From Streptomyces zinciresistens K42 (lineage in GTDB: Bacteria; Actinomycetota; Actinomycetes; Streptomycetales; Streptomycetaceae): a stretch of 64,000 nucleotides of DNA. Positions within the stretch are counted from its first letter, which is position 1; each line of letters opens with the position of its first letter. The translations under genes and the position numbers were made by a program. The notes beneath the pieces were generated by a model that was not told the origin of the DNA, made no database searches, and worked only from the letters and a program-made list of their open reading frames with translations. The DNA lies in contig NZ_AGBF01000001.1 of the NCBI RefSeq assembly GCF_000225525.1, positions 62,001 to 126,000 of the forward strand, given 5' to 3'. This document shows positions 29,370-37,702 of the stretch, piece by piece.

Positions 29370-29708
29370 GTGGAGATCAGTCCGCGCGACGTCATCGCCT
29401 CGACTCTGGCCGGGGAAGTGGACATGTACGTCGACCTGTCCAGCGCGCCCCGGGCAATGCACCGCGATCTGAAGCCCTGGCATGTCGGGTTCGAGGGATG
29501 CCACAACGTGGTGGTCGTCGCCGATCCTGGTGACCTCGGCGATGACCCGTCGCTGGAGAGGTTGATCGGGGAGCTCCTTCCCGCGCCAGTACGGACCGTC
29601 GAGCGCGTCGGCTGGCGAGTGGAGAAGGGCTTCATCGTCTCTCCCCTGCCGATGGACCCCGAGCTGGGGCTTGTCGTGCCCGAAGAAGACGATGAGCCGT
29701 ATAGGTGA
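29370..29708 (+). CDS. Small acidic protein of unknown function
   Basis: The 112-residue product (GTG start with GGAG upstream) reads MEISPRDVIASTLAGEVDMY and includes beta-like strands (CHNVVVVADPGD, GWRVEKGFIVSPL). It ends in acidic VVPEEDDEPYR. No signal peptide. Function unknown. It overlaps no other gene and precedes the Nudix gene by 154 bp. Confidence 0.55.
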   Translation: MEISPRDVIASTLAGEVDMYVDLSSAPRAMHRDLKPWHVGFEGCHNVVVVADPGDLGDDPSLERLIGELLPAPVRTVERVGWRVEKGFIVSPLPMDPELGLVVPEEDDEPYR

Positions 29709-29862
29709 CGTTGTTGTCGTGGTCCTGCTTGGCGTCGCGTACGAGCCGAACGCTCGCGTGGGCCGGGTCTCCGCCGGCGCGGGACGAGGGAAGATCGCCG
29801 CGGGCCGGGCCATCGTGCAGCCGGGGGCGGCCCGGTCCAGCGGGGCTGCCAGTGTGGACAGC

Positions 29863-30330
29863 ATGACTGCCGTTCCTGTTCGAGAAGCTGCTCGGGTCAT
29901 CGTTCTCGATGACGACCAGCGTGTGCTGCTGCTGCGGTATGACGAGAATGATGGTTTTTGGGCAACTCCTGGCGGCGCTGTGACGAGAGGCGAGACCTAT
30001 GCGGCTGCCGCGGTACGCGAGCTCGGCGAAGAGCTCGGCGTCGCCAAGGAGGCCGTCACCGTGGAGGCGCAGCTCGCGCAGCGCAGCCGGGAGCACATGG
30101 TCGGCGGCCGCACGATCCGCCAGGTCGAGCGCTACTTCCCTGCTCGTCTGACGGCCGGCGACATCAACCCGGACCGCGCCACGCAGCGGGACAACATCCG
30201 AGATCACCGCTGGTGGCCGCTGGACGAACTGCGTGCCACCCGTGAAACGGTCTATCCCCGTGGCCTTGCCGCTGTGGTCGAGAAGTTCCTCGAACACGGC
30301 GTTCCGGAACGTCCGGTGGTCCTGGAGTGA
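29863..30330 (+). CDS. Nudix hydrolase
   Basis: The 155-residue product starts MTAVPVREAARVIVLDDDQR. The Nudix box spans about residues 38-60: GGAVTRGETY followed by AAAAVRELGEELGV, with the required Gly, Glu, Arg-Glu and Glu-Glu. Nudix enzymes hydrolyse nucleoside-diphosphate-linked substrates in a metal-dependent way; the substrate is not evident. The size is typical of MutT-type. ATG 29863 is favoured because the fold begins there, though its ribosome site is weak. It is probably a housecleaning enzyme. Confidence 0.88.
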   Translation: MTAVPVREAARVIVLDDDQRVLLLRYDENDGFWATPGGAVTRGETYAAAAVRELGEELGVAKEAVTVEAQLAQRSREHMVGGRTIRQVERYFPARLTAGDINPDRATQRDNIRDHRWWPLDELRATRETVYPRGLAAVVEKFLEHGVPERPVVLE

Positions 30331-30508
30331 GCGCGGGACACCAACACTGACTTTTCCGTGGCAGGGGCGCGACGACCGTTCATGGGCTGGGTAGGGGAAG
30401 AGAGGCGAACAGGTGTCTGCGCCGCCTCCTGCCGGTGCGGAGGCGATGGTTCGTGGTGACGAGCGGGCGCCGTGGCGGGGCGGTAGTCCTTCTCGCTACC
30501 GTCAGCGG

Positions 30509-30961
30509 ATGACCTTTGATGATGAGCCTGCCGCCAACTTACGACCGAGCGAGGCGCCGACCAGCGTGATCGTCAGCGCGCTGCGCTGGGAGATTCTGAA
30601 CGAGTGGGTCCTGTACCTGAACGACGACAGGCACCCGGACAAGACGGCCGAGATGTCGTACGTCTGGGGCTTCATCAAGCGGGACTTCGGCGGCGACGCG
30701 CTGCGGTGCCTGTGGAGCAAGCGCGAGACCGCGTACCCCATGTTCGCCGAGGCGGTGTGGTTGCTGCATCGCGAGTTCAGCGAAGGCGCCGGGCCGGAGC
30801 ATCACCCTCTGTTCGCCGGCCTTCCGCCGATCCCTGCTGAAATCCTGTTCCAGAAGCTCGCGAGCTCGTCCGCAGTGGCCTTCCGGGACCGGGAACTGAC
30901 CGAGGCCCAGATGCTCGAGATCCTCCGCAGGGCACCGAAGGACTACGCGGCGATGCGGTAG
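30509..30961 (+). CDS. Protein of unknown function
   Basis: The 150-residue product starts MTFDDEPAANLRPSEAPTSV. It is helical with aromatic positions (ALRWEILNEWVLYLNDDRHP, SYVWGFIKRDFGG). No signal or membrane segment. Upstream in-frame ATG/GTG codons exist from 30413, but their extension is Gly/Arg-rich. Function unknown. Confidence 0.6.
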   Translation: MTFDDEPAANLRPSEAPTSVIVSALRWEILNEWVLYLNDDRHPDKTAEMSYVWGFIKRDFGGDALRCLWSKRETAYPMFAEAVWLLHREFSEGAGPEHHPLFAGLPPIPAEILFQKLASSSAVAFRDRELTEAQMLEILRRAPKDYAAMR

Positions 30962-31089
30962 ATGCGGCCCCGAACGCCGGCGGCTCCGCTCCGGGTATGC
31001 CCGATGGGCGGGGCCGTCAGGGACTGAACGGATCACGCTGGTGCGCGGGGGGTCACGCGGGGCGTATCGCGGCCGGTTGTTGAGGCTGG

Positions 31090-31111
31090 CCGGACCGAGG
31101 CATGGGTCCGG
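31090..31111. terminator. 7-bp-stem hairpin upstream of SNF2 gene
   Basis: CCGGACC at 31090-31096 and GGTCCGG at 31105-31111 can pair, with an 8-nt loop. It lies 129 bp after the preceding stop and 122 bp before the SNF2 gene, so it may end the upstream transcript or bind a regulator. Confidence 0.35.
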
Positions 31112-31232
31112 TCGTCGCACGTCAGGGCTACCACGGGCCTGACTCCTTCAGGTGGACTTTCCCTGATTTCGTCAGGTTTCGCGGTTTCGGGGTCGATACT
31201 GGCCCGGCCGGGTGTGCGAGCGAGGAGGGCCG

Positions 31233-34130
31233 GTGGCGGTCCAGCGTGAACTGGCGGACTACGGCACGGCGTTCTGGCCGTCTGATCCGCCGCGCGGCGC
31301 CACGGTGTCGTTCTGGCGGCCGCACTCGTCGATGGGCAGACCCGAGGACCTGAAGGTCCCGCACACCGCGCTGCTGCAGGAGCAGGTCCCGGTGATCCGG
31401 ATGCGGGGGTCCTTGTGCCGCGGCAGCGTGCGGGGGTGGACGCTGCCGGTGCTGGACGCGCTGCCGGTGCTGGTCAGTGCGCGGCGCCGTGAGCGGGGGC
31501 ACGAGTCGACGGTGTTCTGGGGTGCGGCGGCGATGTTCGCACTGGATCTGGTGGCGCGCGGCCGGCTGCTGCCCGGGCTGTCGCCGGGCGGCTACGACGC
31601 CTGGGTGGCGGGGCCGTTGTCGGCCGAGGACGAGGCGGTGCTCCAGGCCTTGGTGCAGGCGATGCCTGCTACCGCGCATACACCGGCGCCGGCCGCCAGC
31701 GGGCTTGGCCTGCTGGAGCCGGCGCACACCGTGCGGTCGTTCCTCGACGCGGTCGCCGACGCGATGGTGCGCTCCCCCGCTTCCGCGCCGCTCGTCCCCG
31801 GCCCGTACACCGACACCGCCGTCCATCATGTGCCGCATCTGGCGGTGTGGACCCGGGACGTGGCCGCGGCCCGGGAAGGGAGGACTCCGCTGTCGCTGCG
31901 GGTCGACCTGGACTGGCCGGGCGACGGCAACGACGTCGATCCTGGCCCGGCCGTGGGCGGCTGCGGCTGCGACCTCGAGGGTGGTGACGGTCTCAACGAG
32001 TTCGGCCTGGCCGGGGTGCCGGTGGTGCTGCAGGTCCACGACCAGGACGATCCGACCGTGGTCCGCGACGCGGACCAGCTGTGGCGTTCTGCGCCGCCGT
32101 CGGTGCCCTGGGTCAGGGGTGTGGAGGCGGCCCGGGCCGAGGTCCGCGAGGTCCTTGAGCGCGGAGCCCGCGCCTGGCCTCCGCTGCGCCGGCTGGCCCG
32201 CGGGCGAGTGCCCGACAAGCTGCTGTGCGACGCGGAGGAACTGCGGGCGCTGATGGGCGAGGCCGTTCCGCTGCTGGCGGACGCGGGCATCGCGGTGCAC
32301 TGGCCCAAGGCCGTCATCAGCGAACTCACCTCCCGGGCCGCGCTCGCACCCCGCCCGCGGCCCTCCACGGCCCGGGGGCCGCTGCTGAGCCTGGGCCAGC
32401 TGCTGTCCTTCCGGTACCAGCTCTGCCTGGGCGGCAAGGACCTGTCCGAGCAGGAAATGGACCAGCTCGCCCGTGCGCAGCGTCCGCTGGTGCGCCTTCG
32501 GGATCAGTGGGTCCTGCTGGACGCGTCGATGCTGCGGCGTCTGCGCCGCCGGGAGCTGGGCCCGCTGACCGGTGACGAGGCCCTGGCCGCTGCACTGACC
32601 GGCAGCGTCGACCTCGACGGCCACGACGTTCCTGTCACCGTGCACGGCTGGCTCGCGGACGCGCACTCCCTGCTCACCGCTCCCCATCCGGGTCCGGACG
32701 ACGTGATCGTGCCCGCGGCTCTGAAGGCCACGCTGCGCCCCTACCAGCGGACGGGTCTGGCCTGGCTGGAACGGCTCACGTCGGCGGGCATCGGGGCCTG
32801 CCTGGCCGACGACATGGGCCTGGGCAAGACGATCACCCTCATTGCGCTGCACCTGCGCCGGCAGGAGCAGCCGCACCTGGCCGGCCCGACCCTGGTCGTC
32901 GCACCGGCCACGTTGTTGGGCACGTGGGCCGGGGAGGCCGCGAAGTTCGCCCCGGACACGCCCATCCGCCGCTACCACGGTCCCGGGCGCAGCCTCGAAC
33001 TCCTCCAACGCGACGCGATCGTCGTCACCACCTACGCCACCTTGCGCCAGGACCGCGAACTCCTCGCCGCTGTCGGCTGGTCGCTGATGGCCGCGGACGA
33101 GGCCCAGCACATGAAGAACCCCTACTCCTCCACCACCAAGGCGCTGTCCGCCATCGGCGCCCGAGCCCGCGTCGCGCTGACCGGGACGCCCGTCGAGAAC
33201 AACCTCTCCGAGCTGTGGTCCATCCTCGACTGGGCCGTGCCCGGCCTGTTCGGTCCACTCAAACGCTTCCGCAGCCGCTACGGACGCCCGATCGAGTCGG
33301 GCAGCGATCCCCGCGCCGCCGAGCGGCTGGCCGCCGTCGTACGTCCTTTCCTGCTGCGGCGGCGTAAGAGCGATCCGGGCGTCGCTCCCGAGCTCCCGCC
33401 GAAAACCGTCAGCGATCACACTGTGGCGCTCACCCGGGAGCAGGCCGGCCTGTATGAGGCGGTCGTCCGCGAGACCCTCGACAAGATCAGCGACAGCAAG
33501 GGCGTCAAGCGCCGGAGTCTGATCCTCTCCCTGCTGACCGCCCTCAAGCAGATCTGCAACCACCCCGCCCACTACGGCAAGGAAGACCCCGGATCCGCCC
33601 GCCTCCCGGGCCGCTCGGGCAAACTCGCCCTTCTCGACGACCTGTTGGACGTCATCCTCGCCGAGGAGCAGTCCGTCCTCGTCTTCAGCCAGTACGCAGC
33701 CATGGCCCGCCTGCTCCAGCACCACCTGGCCCGCCGCGGCGTCCCCGCCCTCTTCCTCCACGGCGCCACCCCGGTGCACCAACGCGACGCCATGGTCACC
33801 GACTTCCAGTCCGGTGACGTCCCGGTCTTCCTGCTCTCCCTCAAGGCCGCCGGCACCGGCCTCACCCTGACCCGCGCCGAGCACGTCATCCACTTCGACC
33901 GCTGGTGGAACCCCGCCGTCGAAGACCAGGCCAGCGACCGCGCCCACCGCATCGGCCAGACCCGTCCCGTCCAGATCCACCGGCTCACCGCCGAGGGCAC
34001 CCTCGAGGAGTCGATCCACACCATGCTCCACGCCAAACGAGCCCTCGCCGAGACGGTTCTCGCCCACGGACCAGCCGCCCTGACCAAACTGTCCGACACC
34101 GAACTCGCCGACCTCGTGAAGCTCCGATGA
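31233..34130 (+). CDS. SNF2-family DNA translocase/helicase
   Basis: The 965-residue protein has a long N-terminal SNF2-associated region (residues 1-495) and a two-lobe SNF2 motor: Walker A DDMGLGKT near 526, ADEAQHMKNP near 621, TGTPVENNLSELWSI, and C-lobe signatures FSQYAAMARLL, SLKAAGTGLTLT and DRAHRIGQTRPVQIHRL near 906. It resembles bacterial HepA/RapA-type and phage-defence-associated SNF2 proteins. GTG 31233 with GAGGAGG upstream is chosen. Its stop overlaps the start of the SWIM-domain gene by ATGA, so the two are likely a functional pair in DNA or RNA-polymerase remodelling. Confidence 0.92.
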   Translation: MAVQRELADYGTAFWPSDPPRGATVSFWRPHSSMGRPEDLKVPHTALLQEQVPVIRMRGSLCRGSVRGWTLPVLDALPVLVSARRRERGHESTVFWGAAAMFALDLVARGRLLPGLSPGGYDAWVAGPLSAEDEAVLQALVQAMPATAHTPAPAASGLGLLEPAHTVRSFLDAVADAMVRSPASAPLVPGPYTDTAVHHVPHLAVWTRDVAAAREGRTPLSLRVDLDWPGDGNDVDPGPAVGGCGCDLEGGDGLNEFGLAGVPVVLQVHDQDDPTVVRDADQLWRSAPPSVPWVRGVEAARAEVREVLERGARAWPPLRRLARGRVPDKLLCDAEELRALMGEAVPLLADAGIAVHWPKAVISELTSRAALAPRPRPSTARGPLLSLGQLLSFRYQLCLGGKDLSEQEMDQLARAQRPLVRLRDQWVLLDASMLRRLRRRELGPLTGDEALAAALTGSVDLDGHDVPVTVHGWLADAHSLLTAPHPGPDDVIVPAALKATLRPYQRTGLAWLERLTSAGIGACLADDMGLGKTITLIALHLRRQEQPHLAGPTLVVAPATLLGTWAGEAAKFAPDTPIRRYHGPGRSLELLQRDAIVVTTYATLRQDRELLAAVGWSLMAADEAQHMKNPYSSTTKALSAIGARARVALTGTPVENNLSELWSILDWAVPGLFGPLKRFRSRYGRPIESGSDPRAAERLAAVVRPFLLRRRKSDPGVAPELPPKTVSDHTVALTREQAGLYEAVVRETLDKISDSKGVKRRSLILSLLTALKQICNHPAHYGKEDPGSARLPGRSGKLALLDDLLDVILAEEQSVLVFSQYAAMARLLQHHLARRGVPALFLHGATPVHQRDAMVTDFQSGDVPVFLLSLKAAGTGLTLTRAEHVIHFDRWWNPAVEDQASDRAHRIGQTRPVQIHRLTAEGTLEESIHTMLHAKRALAETVLAHGPAALTKLSDTELADLVKLR

Positions 34131-34942
34131 CCCCCTTCTACGGTCCTGCCCACGTCTTCCGCACCAGCACGCCCCTCGACCCGCAAGGCCCCCACTCCCC
34201 CGCCGGCCACGCCTGGACCGCCGCCGTCGAAGAACTCGCCGACACCCCCGCGGCCCGGGCCCGCCTCACCCGCGGCCGCACCCACGCCCGCCAAGGCGCC
34301 GTCCGCCACCTCACCGTCCGCCCCGGCGAAATCTCAGCCGCCCTCCAAGACGGGGCCCTGGAGCGCATCGTCACCGTCCGCATCACCCCCCTCGCCCCCA
34401 CTGCCTGGACCACCCTGCGCGCCCTATCCGACGACCGGACCCACCTCTACCCGGCCCAGACCGCCCAACAGGTCCTCCACGACCTCAACACCGCCGCCCG
34501 GAACAGCGGCATCCACCTGTACCCCTCCGCCAGCACAGTCACCGCCCACTGCCCCTGCCGCCACACCCACGCCCTGTGCAAGCACACCGCCGCCGTGCTC
34601 CACCACTACGCCCACTGCCTCGACACCGAGCCCTTGAACCTCCTCCTGCTCCGCGGCCTGGAACCCACAGCCTTCTTCAACTCCGCCAACACGCCGCCCT
34701 GCAGCTCACGCTCCCCCGCTGCGCCGGTCGTCGACGCGCACGCCGTCTACACCCGATCCGGGCCTCCGGCACACCTTCCTGCGCCACCTCCGCCGCATCA
34801 CGCCACGACGACGAAGTGGCGCAGATTCCCTGGCCCTGAAGGCCTCAACCCCGCGGCCGCGATCCTCCTCGTCAACGAGGCCGGCCAACGAGCCCACACG
34901 CTGCTCCACGGCCGACGGTCAGCGGGACGAAACGCCCGCTGA
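34127..34942 (+). CDS. SWIM zinc-finger protein coupled to SNF2 gene
   Basis: The 271-residue product starts MTPFYGPAHVFRTSTPLDPQ. The SWIM motif is HCPCRHTHALCKHTAAVLH (CxC...CxH, near residues 142-160), a zinc finger found in SNF2 partners. The N-terminal half is Thr/Arg/Ala-rich with a DNA-binding-like SWIM-adjacent fold; the C-terminus is Pro/Ala-rich. It is ATGA-coupled to the SNF2 gene. SNF2-SWIM pairs are common in actinobacteria; a nucleic-acid-binding adaptor role is likely, with the precise process unknown. Confidence 0.85.
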   Translation: MTPFYGPAHVFRTSTPLDPQGPHSPAGHAWTAAVEELADTPAARARLTRGRTHARQGAVRHLTVRPGEISAALQDGALERIVTVRITPLAPTAWTTLRALSDDRTHLYPAQTAQQVLHDLNTAARNSGIHLYPSASTVTAHCPCRHTHALCKHTAAVLHHYAHCLDTEPLNLLLLRGLEPTAFFNSANTPPCSSRSPAAPVVDAHAVYTRSGPPAHLPAPPPPHHATTTKWRRFPGPEGLNPAAAILLVNEAGQRAHTLLHGRRSAGRNAR

Positions 34943-34974
34943 CCGTCGGCACAGCAAGGGCAGCCGGGGCTTCA

Positions 34975-34988
34975 CCGAACCGGTTCGG
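34975..34988. terminator. 14-bp palindrome between convergent genes
   Basis: CCGAACCGGTTCGG is a perfect palindrome between the stop of the SWIM gene and the stop of the RmlD-like gene. It may be a bidirectional terminator or a protein-binding site. Confidence 0.4.
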
Positions 34989-35049
34989 CCCGTGATAAGG
35001 CGGGACGAGCCGGCACGCGAAGCCTCCCCGGCCACAGGCCCCCTGGCGC

Positions 35050-35877
35050 TCAGGTCCTGGCGGCGAGGAAGTCGCGAGCGCCGCGCAGCGGGATCCGTAG
35101 CTTGCGCTGGGTAGCACGGCTGTCGAGACGAACGTCGAGAGCACCGGGAAGCGCCGTGTCAGCCCGCAGGCCCGGAACCAGCCGAGAGGCGTCGAGCCCG
35201 TCACGCCGGGCAATGAGCAGCCCAAGCTCGTGCCGGCTGACCGCGTGCGCACCTCCGAGATGATGCACACCACGCTCGTCAGAAGCGGCAAGTTCCAGCA
35301 GGGCCGCCGCCAGATCGCCAACGTGGACGGGACAGCGAAAGTCGTCGGTGAACAGCACGCCGCTCCGACGGCCGGCCACGAGGTCGTGAACGAGGCGGAC
35401 GTGTTCAGAGCCGATGCCCCCGATGATGAGCGAGGTCCGGGCGATGACCGCGTCGGGCGTCAGGTAGCGGACGCTAGTCTCGGCCGCGGCCTTCGCTGCG
35501 CCGTATGGGCTGACCGGGTCGGGATAGCAGATCTCGTCGTAGAGGCCACCACGAGTGCCAGAGAAGACTGCGTCACTACTGACGTGAACCAACCGACAGC
35601 CGTACCTCGCCGCTGCCAGTGCCAGACGCGCCGGCCCCTCGGCCGTGACCTCCCAATCCGCCCCTCCGCTGGTCGCATTGATAATCACGCTCGGCACAGC
35701 CTCGGCGACCACCGCGTCCGCACGATCGGGGTCGCGCAGGTCCAGGGCGTGCCATGTGACAGGGGAACTACCCGGCCTGGTCGCGTAGGTGGCCGCGACG
35801 GCCCGACCGCCGGCCGCCGCCTGGCGCACCAACTCAGCTCCGAGAAACCCGCTGCCACCGACAATCAGGACCGTCAT
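35050..35877 (-). CDS. RmlD-like NAD(P)-dependent sugar-nucleotide reductase
   Basis: The 275-residue protein starts MTVLIVGGSGFLGAELVRQA with the GGSGFLG nucleotide loop (residues 7-13), HVSSDAVFSG in the RmlD style and SPYGAAK (Tyr and Lys of the YxxxK set). RmlD enzymes reduce dTDP-4-keto sugars; related SDRs act on other substrates. The gene stands alone; no rhamnose or deoxysugar genes are adjacent, so the real substrate is uncertain. It is divergent from the plasmid partition region. Confidence 0.85.
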   Translation of the reverse strand: MTVLIVGGSGFLGAELVRQAAAGGRAVAATYATRPGSSPVTWHALDLRDPDRADAVVAEAVPSVIINATSGGADWEVTAEGPARLALAAARYGCRLVHVSSDAVFSGTRGGLYDEICYPDPVSPYGAAKAAAETSVRYLTPDAVIARTSLIIGGIGSEHVRLVHDLVAGRRSGVLFTDDFRCPVHVGDLAAALLELAASDERGVHHLGGAHAVSRHELGLLIARRDGLDASRLVPGLRADTALPGALDVRLDSRATQRKLRIPLRGARDFLAART

Positions 35878-36523
35878 GTTACGTAACCGTAGACGGCCGG
35901 GCCGCATTGCGGAGGCGGTTGCAGATGCCTGCGCCTGGCGGCATTTGCTGAGCTGGTTCAGCTCGGCAACCATCACACCCTGCCGCCCTGACTGCGTGCA
36001 CCGCAGACGACAGCGAGATGTGCTCCGGTGGCGACCTTCGAGGGTGTCGCACCCGTCCGCTGCTCGGTCATCCCTTGCAGAGCTGCATGTTCGAGCGCCG
36101 GTGAATGTGTAAGTGAATAAAGATTGCGCCTTTGTGAAGGCCCCATTGCGCGGTCAGCAGTGCGGATCCTGGCACATCGCCGCCTACTGCAGGATGAAGA
36201 ACGACGCACCAGCCGAGCCCCGACAGACTCGAGTCTGAGTCGACACCCGCCCTGACCTGCACTTTCACAGAATCACAATCTTTATTCACTTACACATTCA
36301 CCCAGCAGGAACCATTTGAACCTACCCGCCAGCAGAGGGGGAGGTCGGCGAGGAGGGGGGCCGCGCGGTCCGGGGAGTCCAGCATGGAACTTCGAAGCGA
36401 AGGAGCCTGCGCCGCCACCCCTCTAACGGTGCGTGACACGCGTGACCGTCTCCGTGTACCGTGCCCGATGCAACCGAAGGGGTACATGCACGATGAGGAC
36501 GCTTTCTTCACGAGCACCGACGT
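35878..36523. other. Intergenic region with centromere-like array
   Basis: This 646-bp region lies between the divergent RmlD-like gene and parA. Its centre is the inverted-repeat array at 36100-36302 described separately. It also includes the 14-bp palindrome CAGACTCGAGTCTG at 36224-36237. Its composition is less GC-rich than neighbouring coding DNA. The parA promoter should lie between 36303 and 36523. Confidence 0.5.
36100..36302. repeat. Symmetric inverted-repeat array upstream of parA (candidate centromere)
   Basis: A 27-bp sequence beginning GGTGAATGTGTAAGTGAATA at 36100-36126 recurs as its exact reverse complement at 36276-36302. Each arm has three GTGAA boxes: 36101, 36113 and 36134 on the left; complement boxes starting 36264, 36285 and 36297 on the right. 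The spacing is 12 and 21 bp in both arms, mirrored. Between the arms are 149 bp with a 14-bp palindrome at 36224-36237. Position upstream of ParA and its partner suggests a segregation site and operon operator. No target-site duplication is evident, which argues against a MITE. Confidence 0.62.
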
Positions 36524-37702
36524 GTGCACCCTGACGCATCAGAGATCAGTGGAGGAGCCTTGGACGAGTCCTTGGATGCACCCGTACAGAGGACACTTGA
36601 TGACCTACTGGAGCTCGTGAGCTTCACGGACTTGAAGAGTCGTCTGGAGGTAGTGCGACGCTTCCCGGCTCATTACGAAGATGAGCACGATGAGATGCTG
36701 GCCGAGGTGGTGCGCCAGATTCGCCCCTACCTTCGGAACGTCATCGGGGTCACCATCGGCAAGGGAGGGCAGGGGAAGACGACCCTCTCTGCGAACATGG
36801 CAGGCATGCTCGCTGCAGAGCAGGAGAAGCTTGCGGAGCAGGGAAAGAAGGCACTGCCGATCCTGCATCTCGAGCTCGACCTTCAAGGCGACGGCCTCTC
36901 TCACGACTTCGGCCTTGCCCGCTCCAAGTTCAACGACAGGGGTGCGGCCCTCGCAAGTGCTGTCACCAATGACGGGCCCCTCCACGTCATCAAGACTGAT
37001 CGCCAGTTCCTGCATGTTGTCCCTGCCGGCGCCAACAACGCGCGGATCACTGATGCACTAGGGGCACTTGTTGCCACGCACGGGCGGGCTGCCCACCTCT
37101 TGCTCGCTCTCCTGTTGGCTCAGATCAGCCATCTGTACCGCTGGATCGTCATCGACTTCTCGCCTGGCGATCGGAGTCTGCAGCAACTCGGCCTGGCCGC
37201 GGCGACGCACCTCACTGCTCCGTTGATGGACTCAGACAACGCGTCCGTCAGCGGTCTTGCGAACCTCGCTGTGTTGGCCAAGAGCACCCGTAAGACCAAC
37301 CCTGAACTCGGCGTGGCGGCCATGTGCTTCCTGGGCTTCAGGAAGGTACAGGGGAAGCCCACCAGCGACCTGACCATCGTCTGGCAGAAGCTCGGCAGGG
37401 CTCTCCAGCAGTACAACGTCTCACCCGATGTCATCCTCGAGGACTATGTTCGCGAAGGCCGCGTACTAGCTAAAGAGGCTCGCAACTCCGGCATGCTCGC
37501 CCACGAGTTCGCTAGGGCGGCCGCTGGTCAGTGGATTGACCCGCGAACAGGAGAGGTCGCGGAGCGTCCCAGGGATGAGAACGGACGCCTCATTGACGCC
37601 AAGCGGGCCATTGAGCTCGCAAACGACCACGCAGCCATGGCTCGCGCGGTAATCACCAGGGTCCGTGCCCGTAACCAGCAGCTGAAGGAGGCCACCGCAT
37701 GA
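36524..37702 (+). CDS. parA: ParA-family partition ATPase
   Basis: The 392-residue protein has a deviant Walker A KGGQGKTT (residues 80-87) with the signature Lys80, an acidic strand HLELDLQGDG, and IDFSPGDRSL as Walker B. It carries about 70 N-terminal residues before the P-loop, typical of type Ia-like ParA. It binds DNA non-specifically and moves the partner-centromere complex. GTG 36524 is used; TTG 36560 with GGAGGAG upstream is an alternative. Codons are less GC-biased than in flanking genes. Its stop overlaps the partner start (ATGA). Immediately upstream is the inverted-repeat array. Confidence 0.9.
   Translation: MHPDASEISGGALDESLDAPVQRTLDDLLELVSFTDLKSRLEVVRRFPAHYEDEHDEMLAEVVRQIRPYLRNVIGVTIGKGGQGKTTLSANMAGMLAAEQEKLAEQGKKALPILHLELDLQGDGLSHDFGLARSKFNDRGAALASAVTNDGPLHVIKTDRQFLHVVPAGANNARITDALGALVATHGRAAHLLLALLLAQISHLYRWIVIDFSPGDRSLQQLGLAAATHLTAPLMDSDNASVSGLANLAVLAKSTRKTNPELGVAAMCFLGFRKVQGKPTSDLTIVWQKLGRALQQYNVSPDVILEDYVREGRVLAKEARNSGMLAHEFARAAAGQWIDPRTGEVAERPRDENGRLIDAKRAIELANDHAAMARAVITRVRARNQQLKEATA

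Noticed and set aside
31128..34067. 979-codon frame antisense to the SNF2 gene
   Set aside because: It is the mirror frame of a clear SNF2 coding sequence; the translation is Gly/Arg/Gln-rich without domains.
36100..36302. MITE interpretation of the 27-bp inverted repeats
   Set aside because: No target-site duplication flanks the arms, and the mirrored GTGAA spacing plus position before parA fits a partition site better; not fully excluded.
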